Part shown: positions 34,389-43,735 of the stretch, piece by piece | Position numbering within the stretch: the first letter of the stretch is position 1 | Layout of the letters: each line of letters begins with the position of its first letter | Origin: Paenibacillus sp. JJ-223 | GTDB lineage: Bacteria > Bacillota > Bacilli > Paenibacillales > Paenibacillaceae | Length of the DNA: 64,000 bases | Reading direction: 5' to 3' | Assembly (NCBI RefSeq): GCF_927798175.1 | Contig: NZ_CAKMMP010000011.1 | Coordinates: 186,001-250,000 of the forward strand | Notes under the pieces: model-generated | The model's input: the letters and a program-made list of their open reading frames with translations, nothing else | Database searches by the model: none | Told to the model about the DNA's origin: nothing | Position numbers and translations under genes: made by a program

Positions 34389-35046
34389 TATGGAGCATGT
34401 ACGCGTATTGGTTGTGGATGATCATGCACATGCGCGCGAAGCGATCTGCAGCATTTTGTCCGAGGACCGCTTATTCGAAGTGATCGCTACGGCCGCGAGC
34501 GGCCATGATGCGCTCGCATTGACGGAGCAATGGATGCCGGATCTGATTTTGATGGATGTACAGATGCCCGATATGGACGGATTGGAAGCCACCCGGCTGA
34601 TCAAGCTGCGTTTTCCTTACGTCATGATCGTGATGGTTACCGTCTCGGATGACGTGACCTACCTGTTCGAAGCGTTGAAACAAGGAGCTCAGGGATACTT
34701 GCTCAAAAACCTGTCGCCCTCCACATGGCTCGAGTACCTGCGTGCCATCGTTTCCGACGATGCGCCGCTGACCAAGGAGCTGGCCTATCGCATTTTGCAG
34801 GAGTTTCCTGCGCCGCGCAGTCAGGACGTGCCCGATAACCCGTTGACCTCGCGCGAGCTGGAGATATTGCAGTGGGTATCTGCCGGTTATACGAACCGGG
34901 AAATCGCAGAACAGCTCGGCATTTCCGACCAAACGGTGAAAAACCACCTTAAAAACATTTTGCAAAAGCTTCAGTTGGACAACAGGGTCCAATTAACCCG
35001 CTATGCCCTGGAGAGCGGGTTGGCCGGGCGCAACCTGCGTAAGTAA
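34381..35046 (+). CDS. NarL/FixJ family response regulator
   Basis: 221 residues. The receiver domain has phospho-acceptor Asp in LILMDVQMPDMDG, and the C-terminal LuxR-type HTH reads 'LTSRELEILQWVSAGYTNREIAEQLGISDQTVKNHLKNILQKL'. It is the cognate partner of the overlapping kinase. The copper-linked ycnJ-ycnI genes begin about 170 bp downstream and might be regulated by it, which is inference. Confidence 0.92.
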   Translation: MTDMEHVRVLVVDDHAHAREAICSILSEDRLFEVIATAASGHDALALTEQWMPDLILMDVQMPDMDGLEATRLIKLRFPYVMIVMVTVSDDVTYLFEALKQGAQGYLLKNLSPSTWLEYLRAIVSDDAPLTKELAYRILQEFPAPRSQDVPDNPLTSRELEILQWVSAGYTNREIAEQLGISDQTVKNHLKNILQKLQLDNRVQLTRYALESGLAGRNLRK

Positions 35047-35167
35047 ACGCAAGCTCTTACCGTAGAGACATCCATGCATTTGTCACATTTCCGGAAAGCA
35101 ATCCGTTTTTTTATAGCCCGATGTAGTCATATAACTATAAATTGGACAAAGTTATAATGGAATAGAT

Positions 35168-35183
35168 TGTGATCCGTATCACA
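35168..35183. promoter_or_regulatory. FNR/CRP-type palindrome upstream of ycnJ
   Basis: TGTGAT-CCGT-ATCACA matches the TGTGA-N6-TCACA consensus of FNR/CRP-family regulators perfectly. It lies 10 bp after a TATAAT (35153-35158) and 34 bp before the ycnJ start, a position that would suit repression if that -10 is used. Confidence 0.6.
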
Positions 35184-35217
35184 GGAAAACCATTCCAACT
35201 TACCTGAAGGTGATTTT

Positions 35218-36942
35218 TTGATTCTTTTTCACGGATTTAAACCGGCATGGGCCAAGAGACACTGGTCCTTTGCCATCTCCTTGTTGCTCTTTTGCTGCCT
35301 TGCCATGCCGCAATGGGCATCCGCTCACGCCTATATCGTTAAGGCCAGCCCGGGCGAGAACGAGACGGTTGCCTCCGCACCGGCTCTACTCACGCTGGAA
35401 TTCAACGAATCGCTGCAGACGGCCTTCTATGACGTCGTGATTACCGGACCGGACGGCAACCGGGCGGACGATGGCAGCGTGCGCATCGATGAAGCCAAAC
35501 CGCATGTGCTGGAAACCGGGCTTCGTAGCGGACTTGGGAACGGAACGTATGCGGTAAGCTGGAAAGCCGTATCTGCCGACGGGCACCCCATTCAAGGCGT
35601 TTATGTATTTCATATCGGTGCACCGTCAGGAGCGCCACCGGGGCTTGAGAACCTGACCTCAGGTTCCGGAGCGGAGCAAGGCGGTGGCCCGCTCAAATGG
35701 CTGGTATCGTTGACCGACTGGATTCAATACTTGGGATTGTCCACGATCCTTGGCACGCTGGCCTTCCTGCTCTTTCGGATCGTACCGAAGTCCATCGCCG
35801 GCGAAGCGTTGGACGTGCCGCGCAGCCACAGGTTGTTATGGATAAGCTATGCCGCCGCGTCCGCTGCGGCGATCATCAGCCTGCCGCTAAACACGATCTA
35901 TGAATCGGGCGTGGCCATCGGCGAATTCAGCTGGTCGCTCATCGGCAGCGCGCTAAAACTGACCTCCTTCGGACAGCTCTGGCTCGTCCAAATGCTGCTC
36001 CTGATGCTGCTCGCTGTGACCATCCTGTCCGGATATGATCGCGATCGTTCAGTGAAGGCGCGGCACTGGAATTCCTATGGCTCGCTAGTCCTTGTCCTGG
36101 GCTGGCTGTTCACCCATGCCATGACCGGGCACCCGGCGGCTGCGGAGGAGAAGGTACTGGCGATTGCCATGGACTACATCCACCTGGTCGGAGCCTCATT
36201 TTGGATCGGCGCCCTGGCGGCTATGGCTGTATGTTTGCCGCCGCTAACGGACAGACTCCCCGCGTCCTTGAGAGGAGAAGCTTACTGGGCGTCCATTCGC
36301 CGCTTCTCGGCCTGGGGAATCGGTGCCGTGGCCGCTCTGGTTGCTACGGGGATCTATAGCAGCCTGGTCATTTTGCCCGAGCCGATCCTGACATCGCTGT
36401 TCACGACCGCTTATGGCTATGTCTTGTTGGCCAAAGTGCTGCTGCTCATGGCCATGCTGGCACTCGCATGGCGCCACGCTGCGCTTGCCCGCACCGGAAC
36501 GGGGGGCCGGCTTTCGGGAAGCCTCAAGGCTGAACTGGCCGCAGGCGCTGTCGTGCTCGCTCTTGCCGCTGTCCTGACACATCTGTCGCCAGGACAACCG
36601 GCCGCATCGGGGCCGTTTCAGGAAACGCAAACGATCCAGGACGGATCGGCGATCACGCTCCAGATCAGTCCCAACGTTACGGGTGAAAATACCTTTACTG
36701 TGGATATCAAACGGGCAGACGGAACAACCGTCAACGATCTGGAACAGGTTACGCTTTCCCTGACTCATTTGGATATGGATATGGGCATCTATGAGATTAC
36801 CATTCCCAAAAACGACGCCGGCATCTATAAAGCCGAGGATTATCTCTCCATGCCCGGCCATTGGCACGTCAAAGTACACGCACTGACAAGGTCCCTGGAT
36901 TCACTGGATGCCGAATTCGAATTCGAGACAAACAATCCCTGA
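35218..36942 (+). CDS. ycnJ: Copper resistance protein CopC-CopD fusion (YcnJ-like)
   Basis: 574 residues. A signal peptide ends at WASA, so the mature protein begins with His (HAYIVKASPGENE), the likely copper-binding N-terminal His of CopC domains. The CopC beta-sandwich spans about residues 39-140 and ends 'VSADGHPIQGVYVFHIG'. About eight helices (CopD) follow, including 'DYIHLVGASFWIGALAAMAV'. The last 100 residues are an extracytoplasmic FixH/YtkA-like domain with 'MDMGIYEITIPKNDAGIYKA'. It is thought to import or buffer copper. TTG start at 35218, with AAGGTGA upstream. Confidence 0.92.
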   Translation: MILFHGFKPAWAKRHWSFAISLLLFCCLAMPQWASAHAYIVKASPGENETVASAPALLTLEFNESLQTAFYDVVITGPDGNRADDGSVRIDEAKPHVLETGLRSGLGNGTYAVSWKAVSADGHPIQGVYVFHIGAPSGAPPGLENLTSGSGAEQGGGPLKWLVSLTDWIQYLGLSTILGTLAFLLFRIVPKSIAGEALDVPRSHRLLWISYAAASAAAIISLPLNTIYESGVAIGEFSWSLIGSALKLTSFGQLWLVQMLLLMLLAVTILSGYDRDRSVKARHWNSYGSLVLVLGWLFTHAMTGHPAAAEEKVLAIAMDYIHLVGASFWIGALAAMAVCLPPLTDRLPASLRGEAYWASIRRFSAWGIGAVAALVATGIYSSLVILPEPILTSLFTTAYGYVLLAKVLLLMAMLALAWRHAALARTGTGGRLSGSLKAELAAGAVVLALAAVLTHLSPGQPAASGPFQETQTIQDGSAITLQISPNVTGENTFTVDIKRADGTTVNDLEQVTLSLTHLDMDMGIYEITIPKNDAGIYKAEDYLSMPGHWHVKVHALTRSLDSLDAEFEFETNNP

Positions 36943-37020
36943 ATAGGCGATGATCCTTTTCCAAACCTTGGCTTTACCATTAAAAAACAAAGTTACGCAT
37001 TACGAAAGGGGTTACTCAAG

Positions 37021-37776
37021 TTGAAAAAAACGTCATGGATGTCCAAACTTGCTTCCACTTTAACTGCCGGAGCCGCCGCCCTCATGCTCTTTGCCGGGTT
37101 CGCCAGCGCTCACGTTACCGTCAATCCCTCTGTCGCGCAGACAGGAGCATGGCAAACGTATACGATCAAGATTCCGTCCGAGAAGGACATCGCCACGACC
37201 AAAATCGCCTTGAAAATACCTGAGGGCGTTTCGTTCAAACAATACCAGCCGCTGGCCGGTTGGAAAGTAACCACCGAAAAGAACGATTCCAACGAAGTCA
37301 CTATGGTCACTTGGGAAGTGGACGGCGATAACGAAGGGATTCTGGCCGGACAATTCCAACAATTTAACTTTGTTGCCCAGAACACGGATCGCGAAGCGGA
37401 AGTTGCCTGGGATGCGTTCCAATATTACAGCGATGGCAGCATCGTGGAATGGACAGGCGAATCGAATGCGGATTACCCGCACAGCATCACGACCATTACG
37501 GCCAATCCCGACGCCGCAGATTCCGCGGCGGACAGTCATGGCCATGACAGCGACGGAACAGCCGGCAGCACGAACAAGGCAAGCGATGGCAGCAAGTCCA
37601 ACGACAATACCACGCTTGGCGATGCATTAAGTGATACGGTAACCGGAGAGCCGAACAACACCGACTCCGATCCCGGTACGCTGAGATTGCAGCAGGCTAC
37701 GCTGATCGTTTCTATTTTGGCATTGATCCTGTCCTTCCTTGGAATCGCACTGGCCACACGTCGCAAAAAAAGATGA
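37021..37776 (+). CDS. ycnI: YcnI-like copper-binding DUF1775 protein
   Basis: 251 residues. The signal peptide ends at GFASA and the mature protein starts with His (HVTVNPSVAQTGAWQTY), matching the copper-binding N-terminal His/Trp site of YcnI. The DUF1775 domain covers about residues 30-160. A Ser/Asp/Asn-rich linker with a HGHD stretch and a C-terminal transmembrane anchor (about 225-245, then RRKKR) follow. It stands 78 bp after ycnJ, is probably in the same operon, and acts on the outer membrane face. TTG start at 37021 with AAAGGGG upstream. Confidence 0.92.
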   Translation: MKKTSWMSKLASTLTAGAAALMLFAGFASAHVTVNPSVAQTGAWQTYTIKIPSEKDIATTKIALKIPEGVSFKQYQPLAGWKVTTEKNDSNEVTMVTWEVDGDNEGILAGQFQQFNFVAQNTDREAEVAWDAFQYYSDGSIVEWTGESNADYPHSITTITANPDAADSAADSHGHDSDGTAGSTNKASDGSKSNDNTTLGDALSDTVTGEPNNTDSDPGTLRLQQATLIVSILALILSFLGIALATRRKKR

Positions 37777-37843
37777 TCATGCACTTCTTCAATGAGACGT
37801 TAAACGCTCCACATCTTCATCAGGAAAGATAAGCGCTGAATGA

Positions 37844-37895
37844 AAAGAAGCCATCGGACCGCACGGAATACCCGTGAGCCGTGGCTTCTTTCTCT
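37844..37895 (+). terminator. Terminator of ycnJ-ycnI
   Basis: AAAAGAAGCCA pairs with TGGCTTCTTT around an inner CGG/CCG stem, followed by a T-rich run. It also faces the end of the convergent lanT gene. Confidence 0.8.
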
Positions 37896-37971
37896 TTGTT
37901 TCTAAACCGTCCATGGCGCCTTGCGGATTCGGGATTTGCCTATCATGCGGGGAATGAAGGCCAGCACGATC

Positions 37972-40194
37972 TCATCCATACTGCCGGATAGCCGATTCCA
38001 TCAGCTGCTCGCCAACCAACTCGGCATACGTTTCACAGCGGCTCAGCAATTCATCATGCGTACCGGCGTCGATCAGCTCGCCCTGATCAAGCACATATAT
38101 CTTATCCGCATTCCGAATCGTGCTAAGGCGGTGGGCTATGATGATTTGGGTGCATTTGAGCATGCTCAAATTGCGTGAAATGGTTGCCTCCGTAATCGTA
38201 TCGAGTGCGCTGGTCGCCTCGTCCAGAAGCAATATTTTGGGCCTGCTGACCAGCGCCCTCGCCAAGGCAACCCGCTGTTTTTGCCCACCAGACAGATTGG
38301 ACCCCGCTTCCGATATCAAAGTGTTGTAATTCATCGGCATTTTCTGAATATCTTCGTGAATGTCTGCCAGCTTGGCGGCGAAAACGACCTCTTCCATAGT
38401 TGCTTGCTCTGCATGAAGCCTGATATTGTCACATACCGTTCGGTTGAACACGAAGTTATCCTGAAGCACAATACTGATCTGGTTACGAATCTCCTGCTGC
38501 CTTAAATCCTCCATATCTACGCCGTCAAAGAAAATCTTGCCTTGGGTAGGCGCATACAACCCTACCAGCAATTTTGCCAACGTGCTTTTGCCCGAACCGG
38601 ATTTGCCGACCAAAGCAACCCGTTCGCCGGCCTTGATCTGCATGCTGATGTTCTTCAAGGCTTCCGATCCATAATCGGTATATTTGAAGCTGACCTGTTC
38701 GATCGCAACTTCGCCTGACAACTTAAAATCCGTCAGGTTGTTATCCGTTTCTTTTTCCTTAAATCTCTCGCCCTCTTCCGCCTGGATGACGTCATAGATC
38801 CGATCAAGCAGCGTGTCCGCCATGACAAACTCATTCAGCATCAACGCCAACGCATTCAACGGGCCAAGAAACAGGGCAGCCAGTGACTGAAATGACACAA
38901 GCATGCCCAATGTCATGTTCCCCTGCATGATTTGGTACAAGCCGACCAACAAAATCAGCATGGGCGCCACGAAATTGAGCGTATTCGTTACCGTGTTAAC
39001 CCGGGTTTGAAAGATCGACTTCTCCTTGATCGTGGCCAATTGACGTTTGAACAGTTCCCGCCACGTATCCTCTGTTCGCTCTTCAATGCCCAGTGATTTG
39101 ATCGTCGATATTCCCTCAAGCACTTCCGTCATGAACGACCCCGCAAGGCTTTGCGCGACGATTTGAGTCTGGGTCAGCTTCTTGAATCTGCTGCGCGTCC
39201 ATCCGAAAATCGCCACCTGCAGCACACCGATGCCCAATAACGTAAAAGCGATCACCCGGGACTGGATCACGATATACGTGAAGGTCACTACGATCAGAAA
39301 TAAGTTGATCAGGGTGGAGATCATTTTTTGGGATACGATTTCCCGAATGGTCGTATTGCTGTTCAGCCGCATCATCAGATCGCCGCGGGACCGAATCTCG
39401 AAATACTGGTATGGCAGCTTCAACATATGGGACACGAAACGAGTCGTCAATTGTGCATCGAGCAGTTCCTGCAGCTTGACGATACACATATCCTTGATAT
39501 AGCTGAAACCGATCTGAAACAGGGTCAATGCCGCAATGCTGACGATCAGCACCGAAAAAATGGACTGCCCGCTCTCTCCCATCGCCGTATCGATGGATAT
39601 CTGCATCAGGAAGGGGAAAGCAACCGATACGAGTTGAAGTCCCAGTGCCAGCGCTACCGTCCAGGCAAAATATTTTTTGTTGCTGCGGATGAGTTCTCCG
39701 AAATAGCCAACCTTGCTGATTTTTTTACCCGTTAAAGGCACGAAATGTTCATTGGGGTGCACGAGCAGAAAAATGCCGGAATATTTTTCTTCGAATTCTT
39801 TCCGGTCAAGCGTGACCCTGCCCAGCGCCGGGTCAGCCACCACATATTGCCCGCCTGCCCTAATCTGCTCCAGGACGACGAAATGCCTGTTTTCCCAGAA
39901 GCAAATGACCGGCAAAAATTCGTTGCTCATCTGCTCCATGGATGCCCGTTTGGCAATTCCGTTCAACTGATAGCTCTCGGCCACTTCCTTCATTTTGAGC
40001 ATGGAGCTTCCGTCACGGCCATTGCCGAGCATAGCGAAACGCTCCTTCAGCTCGGCAAAGTCTGCCTCATAACCGTAATAGGAAAGCAGCATGTGCAGGC
40101 AGCTCGGCCCGCAATCATACTGGTTCATCTGCAATTTAATAGGAACGCGGCGTCGCTTTCCCCGCCATAGCCCGAGCACCTTTCCCTTAGGCAT
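37972..40194 (-). CDS. lanT: Lanthipeptide peptidase-containing ABC transporter LanT
   Basis: 740 residues. N-terminal C39 protease domain with catalytic Cys28 (YDCGPSCL), His104 (ENRHFVVL) and Asp121 (ADPALG), then a six-helix ABC exporter domain, then an ATPase with Walker A GKSGSGKST, signature NLSGGQKQR and Walker B ILLLDEATSALD. It removes the leader at a double-glycine-type site and exports the modified peptide. ATG 40194 is preceded by GGGGGAG and overlaps the lanM stop by 8 bp, so translation is coupled. It is the last gene of the biosynthetic operon. Confidence 0.95.
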   Translation of the reverse strand: MPKGKVLGLWRGKRRRVPIKLQMNQYDCGPSCLHMLLSYYGYEADFAELKERFAMLGNGRDGSSMLKMKEVAESYQLNGIAKRASMEQMSNEFLPVICFWENRHFVVLEQIRAGGQYVVADPALGRVTLDRKEFEEKYSGIFLLVHPNEHFVPLTGKKISKVGYFGELIRSNKKYFAWTVALALGLQLVSVAFPFLMQISIDTAMGESGQSIFSVLIVSIAALTLFQIGFSYIKDMCIVKLQELLDAQLTTRFVSHMLKLPYQYFEIRSRGDLMMRLNSNTTIREIVSQKMISTLINLFLIVVTFTYIVIQSRVIAFTLLGIGVLQVAIFGWTRSRFKKLTQTQIVAQSLAGSFMTEVLEGISTIKSLGIEERTEDTWRELFKRQLATIKEKSIFQTRVNTVTNTLNFVAPMLILLVGLYQIMQGNMTLGMLVSFQSLAALFLGPLNALALMLNEFVMADTLLDRIYDVIQAEEGERFKEKETDNNLTDFKLSGEVAIEQVSFKYTDYGSEALKNISMQIKAGERVALVGKSGSGKSTLAKLLVGLYAPTQGKIFFDGVDMEDLRQQEIRNQISIVLQDNFVFNRTVCDNIRLHAEQATMEEVVFAAKLADIHEDIQKMPMNYNTLISEAGSNLSGGQKQRVALARALVSRPKILLLDEATSALDTITEATISRNLSMLKCTQIIIAHRLSTIRNADKIYVLDQGELIDAGTHDELLSRCETYAELVGEQLMESAIRQYG

Positions 40195-43100
40195 AAGGCT
40201 GCTCCCCCGCATAGGTTTCAACTCTGCTCGGAATGCCCTCCAAATGAAGCGTCCCTTCCGGATCCGTTCGGTTGTCGCTTCGTGGTCCTTCCATCATGAG
40301 TACGGAAGGCAAGTCGGGATTATGAAGCCTTAGCAGCTGGTATCCGATTCCCGCCAAGCCAAGCATCAATCCGGGGATCTGCTGGCGGCCGGGAACGCCG
40401 CATCTCCAATGATGCCCGTCTTTGCGTACCTGCCTTACGATGTGGCCTGCCATATCGTAAGCATACTGTTCCAGCTCACGATCGCCGAAATGACTGGAAG
40501 CCAGCAGCAGCAGCTCCAGATTCCCCATATCGCCATGACATAGCGAATAGCTTACTTCCGTGAATCCGTCGTCGATCGTTTTCGCTACGGCGCGATGAAT
40601 GTCCGTCTCCACGCTCTGGGCTGCGGCAGATGATCCAAGCTGCTCCGCAATGCCCACTCGAGCTATACCAACGCCCGGCGCACCGTTGCACCAGTACATG
40701 ACATAATGATTCTCCGGCTCGCTTCCATCGGTGAATCGAAGGTCTTTCCAGTTGTTCAATTCCGGGTTGTATAGGCTTTCTTCATATTCCAGTCCCTTCA
40801 GGCAAGCATCCAAATATTTCGTCTGGCCGGTCACGCGGTACAACCGGGCAAGCGCAAGGCAGATTCCCGCATTTCCATGGGCAATTCCGCTGAGCGGCGT
40901 TTTATTGATGGCCGAAGTGACCCAGGCGATTCCGCTTTCCATGGGACGCGCCATTTCCAACAAACGATCGCCGCAGCGTCTGGCCACCTCCAAAGCCCTT
41001 CCGAAGGATTGGGAAACGTACATGTCTACGCAGGCGATCAGCGTACCCGCACAACCGGATATCACGTCAAGCTGCTGATCGTCATCGATCATCTCTTCCA
41101 GAATGTCCAGCAATTCAAGCGTATCCGCATGGATTGCCGGTTCGGAACAGACGCTGGATCGATGCATCAGCAGGTAAAGCAGCGAACCGTATCCCGTGAA
41201 CAAGGAAACGTTCCTGTCCATTTTTTTGCGGATCATCTCCCAGGCCGTCTCCGTGCACCGATCCACCATTTCCAAATACTCGCTCTTTCCGGTCTCCTTG
41301 CTCAGATAGAGATAGAAAAAGGCAATTCCCGTTACCCCGTTATACAGACCAAGCTCGGAGGATTTGTAGATCAGCTTCTCGTCGGCATCCATTCCCATGC
41401 TTATCCACGATACGGACCGACCGTCGTCTCCCGCAATGGCAATTTCTTTTATGTAATCCCCGATCCTCGATGCTTCAAGCAGGTAATCCTCGGCGGACAA
41501 CGTGGTGCGCTTTCCTTCTATTTGTTCCGCCCTGACGCGATCCTTGCTTTTTTCCATGGCGAAGGAACGTTCAAGCACATATTTCGTTTGAATGGTTCGT
41601 TCTGCGAACTCCCACTGCATCTCAAGATCTTCCGGGCACATTCGCATGACCTTGTCCGCCGTCAGCGTCAAAATGTCCGATGCATACACGCCATCGATCG
41701 GCTCATGATCCGAATGGTGAAACAAAAGCTTGTCTCCGATCCTCGTCTTGAACATCGGTACATCCCCGTGCAGCAGATCATAATACTCGTATGCGAACAA
41801 TCTTTTCCGGTTCCGATCCTGGCGAACGATCATCCACATCATGTCGAAAAGAAGGTTCCGATCCAGCGCATTTTTCAAATATTTGGGATGCGAACTTGCT
41901 TCGATCAGGCTGAAATAGGAAACGGTAGGACGGACGATGGTTCGCACCGTGCAACCGTGAAAATACGAAGACAGCGCATCGACAAAGGACTCTTTGCTTT
42001 CCATGATAAGGGAATACGTGCGGTAGAAGCCTGTCTTCAGGTTCTGGATGTACCGCTCGGGATTGATCGGCTTATTGCGGTAGGAAGGCAAATGATTGAA
42101 TCGGGTTACGCTAACCTTCGTTCGTTTGATTCGCATCGTATCTGTATTTTTGTCCAAAATTTCATACGTATTGAGTACTTGGTCCACATCGCCCGCCAGC
42201 CCGCTCAAGTCGCTGTGGTACAAGGCATTGGCATCGAGCGTAGGAAGCATGCTTGTTTTCAGCAGCGAATCATTCAGGATGGCCATCGTTTTCTCGAGCG
42301 CCGTTCCCCCTATCTGGTCATCGTTATACTGGAAGGGTTGATTGTGCAGAAGGGACTCCAAATCGATAAAGAATGGATGCTCGCCATGAACAACGATATT
42401 TTCCATGTGCATATCGGTCGCGTTCAACGCATACAAGACGGCGAGATATTGCCCCTGCCGCTCGAAAAATCGTTCCACTTCTTCAAGGCTTGCAGCCTCC
42501 TTATAAGGAATGAACTGCTGCCATCCATAATCCGACCGATCCAGCGACTTGATCATTCGAAAAGGCAGCGCGATCTGCCGATCATTGAACCATTGCAGCA
42601 GCTTAGCAAAAGCCGTGTCAATCCCCATATCTCTCGGCTTGTACATCAGGCTGGCACCGCTGGCAAACTGTAACCGCATCACGCTTGCCCCGCCATTGTG
42701 GGAATCTCCCAGATAAGCGACATCCTCCAGCCGGTCCAAATTAAAAGCAAACACCTCTTCCAGGTCACGACGATCCAGCGTAAGCCTATCCAGAACGGTC
42801 AGCAGATTTAGCGCAATCCGCCGGGTCTGCTCGACAATGGCTCTGGCCAGTACGGGGTAATCGATGAGCAGGTTAAGAATCTGATGCCGATGCTGCAAGT
42901 TCTCCCTGACGAAATATTTATACCTCTCGGCAGGATGATCTCCCTTCAATTCTCCCTGTAGTCTCGACCTGTTCAACTCATAAATCAGCATTTTGGCAGA
43001 CAGGTGAAACACTTTATCCGATACGGTTTTGAGCACCAGCCCCGTGATGCGCCTGCGGTCCAGCCACTCATAGCCTTCGTGCATGCCCTCCTGCAAAATA

Positions 43101-43522
43101 TGAATGACTCGTTGCAGAAATGGCCTGGAAAATTCAAAAAACGGAATTTCTTCCGTCTCGCCCCCGATATAATATTCGATTTCATAATCTTCGTTCTCCA
43201 AAAAGGTGCGCTTCAGCTCCCCATACCATTCCATGTGCGTGTAAGCATCGGACCAATCCTCATGTTCAGACAATGAACGAACCTCTTCAAACGTCATATG
43301 CTCAGCCTCAAAACGTTCCTCCAAAAGCTGCCGGTCACCGAAATACTTCTCGATCCAATCGGCCATCCGACCTCCTGATTCCTCCGGTCCTGCGGTACGG
43401 TTATGCAGAGACGACCATGAGGCACGTCCAGACGACACGGCCTGCTTGAAGCGTTCATATTTTTCGTTCAGGTATAGGGCATTGTTCCATCGAACATCCC
43501 CCAGTAGTTCTTGCATGCTCAT
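40187..43522 (-). CDS. lanM: Class II lanthipeptide synthetase LanM
   Basis: 1111 residues. The N-terminal two thirds is the DUF4135 dehydratase domain, which phosphorylates and eliminates Ser/Thr; it includes 'ASVMRLQFASGASLMYKPRDMGID' and 'NATDMHMENIVVHGEHPFFIDLESLL' (kinase-like catalytic segment). The C-terminal third is the LanC-like cyclase with zinc ligands Cys945 (WCNGAPG), Cys995 and His996 (SLCHGDMGN), and repeat motif GIAHGNAGI. It makes (methyl)lanthionine rings in the neighbouring precursor. AGGAG 9 nt upstream fixes ATG 43522; the frame upstream of it has no conserved sequence. Confidence 0.97.
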   Translation of the reverse strand: MSMQELLGDVRWNNALYLNEKYERFKQAVSSGRASWSSLHNRTAGPEESGGRMADWIEKYFGDRQLLEERFEAEHMTFEEVRSLSEHEDWSDAYTHMEWYGELKRTFLENEDYEIEYYIGGETEEIPFFEFSRPFLQRVIHILQEGMHEGYEWLDRRRITGLVLKTVSDKVFHLSAKMLIYELNRSRLQGELKGDHPAERYKYFVRENLQHRHQILNLLIDYPVLARAIVEQTRRIALNLLTVLDRLTLDRRDLEEVFAFNLDRLEDVAYLGDSHNGGASVMRLQFASGASLMYKPRDMGIDTAFAKLLQWFNDRQIALPFRMIKSLDRSDYGWQQFIPYKEAASLEEVERFFERQGQYLAVLYALNATDMHMENIVVHGEHPFFIDLESLLHNQPFQYNDDQIGGTALEKTMAILNDSLLKTSMLPTLDANALYHSDLSGLAGDVDQVLNTYEILDKNTDTMRIKRTKVSVTRFNHLPSYRNKPINPERYIQNLKTGFYRTYSLIMESKESFVDALSSYFHGCTVRTIVRPTVSYFSLIEASSHPKYLKNALDRNLLFDMMWMIVRQDRNRKRLFAYEYYDLLHGDVPMFKTRIGDKLLFHHSDHEPIDGVYASDILTLTADKVMRMCPEDLEMQWEFAERTIQTKYVLERSFAMEKSKDRVRAEQIEGKRTTLSAEDYLLEASRIGDYIKEIAIAGDDGRSVSWISMGMDADEKLIYKSSELGLYNGVTGIAFFYLYLSKETGKSEYLEMVDRCTETAWEMIRKKMDRNVSLFTGYGSLLYLLMHRSSVCSEPAIHADTLELLDILEEMIDDDQQLDVISGCAGTLIACVDMYVSQSFGRALEVARRCGDRLLEMARPMESGIAWVTSAINKTPLSGIAHGNAGICLALARLYRVTGQTKYLDACLKGLEYEESLYNPELNNWKDLRFTDGSEPENHYVMYWCNGAPGVGIARVGIAEQLGSSAAAQSVETDIHRAVAKTIDDGFTEVSYSLCHGDMGNLELLLLASSHFGDRELEQYAYDMAGHIVRQVRKDGHHWRCGVPGRQQIPGLMLGLAGIGYQLLRLHNPDLPSVLMMEGPRSDNRTDPEGTLHLEGIPSRVETYAGEQPYA

Positions 43523-43574
43523 TTTTCCCAACTCCTGTCCTGTGCGAGATGATATAAAGCCTATAAGAAAAAAC

Positions 43575-43612
43575 GTCCATCTACGTAACTTTAAGGAAGA
43601 TGGTCCGTTCTT
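43575..43612 (-). terminator. Second hairpin in the lanA-lanM spacer
   Basis: On the minus strand ACCATCT and AGATGG pair with an adjoining ACG/CGT, followed by TTTTTTCTT, just before the lanM ribosome binding site. The stem has an internal loop, so it is a weak terminator or attenuator at best. Confidence 0.45.
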
Positions 43613-43683
43613 AGACGAAGTTAATTTTGCGATATAGAATGGTTCAGCTCTGCTGAAACCTGTATGTTCCATAATTTTAAAAA

Positions 43684-43720
43684 ATTCAAGCACACAACTG
43701 ATAACAGCCATGTGCTTGAA
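43684..43720 (-). terminator. Terminator/attenuator between lanA and lanM
   Basis: On the minus strand TTCAAGCACA and TGTGCTTGAA form a 10-bp stem followed by TTTTTT, 16 bp after the lanA stop. Partial read-through would give much precursor peptide and less synthetase, a common arrangement in lanthipeptide operons. Confidence 0.85.
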
Positions 43721-43735
43721 GATGATCAAAAGAAC

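Noticed and set aside
40877..42673. 598-codon open frame on the plus strand opposite lanM
   Set aside because: It is antisense to the well-supported lanM gene, lacks a ribosome binding site and has no recognisable domain; such frames are common opposite GC-rich genes.
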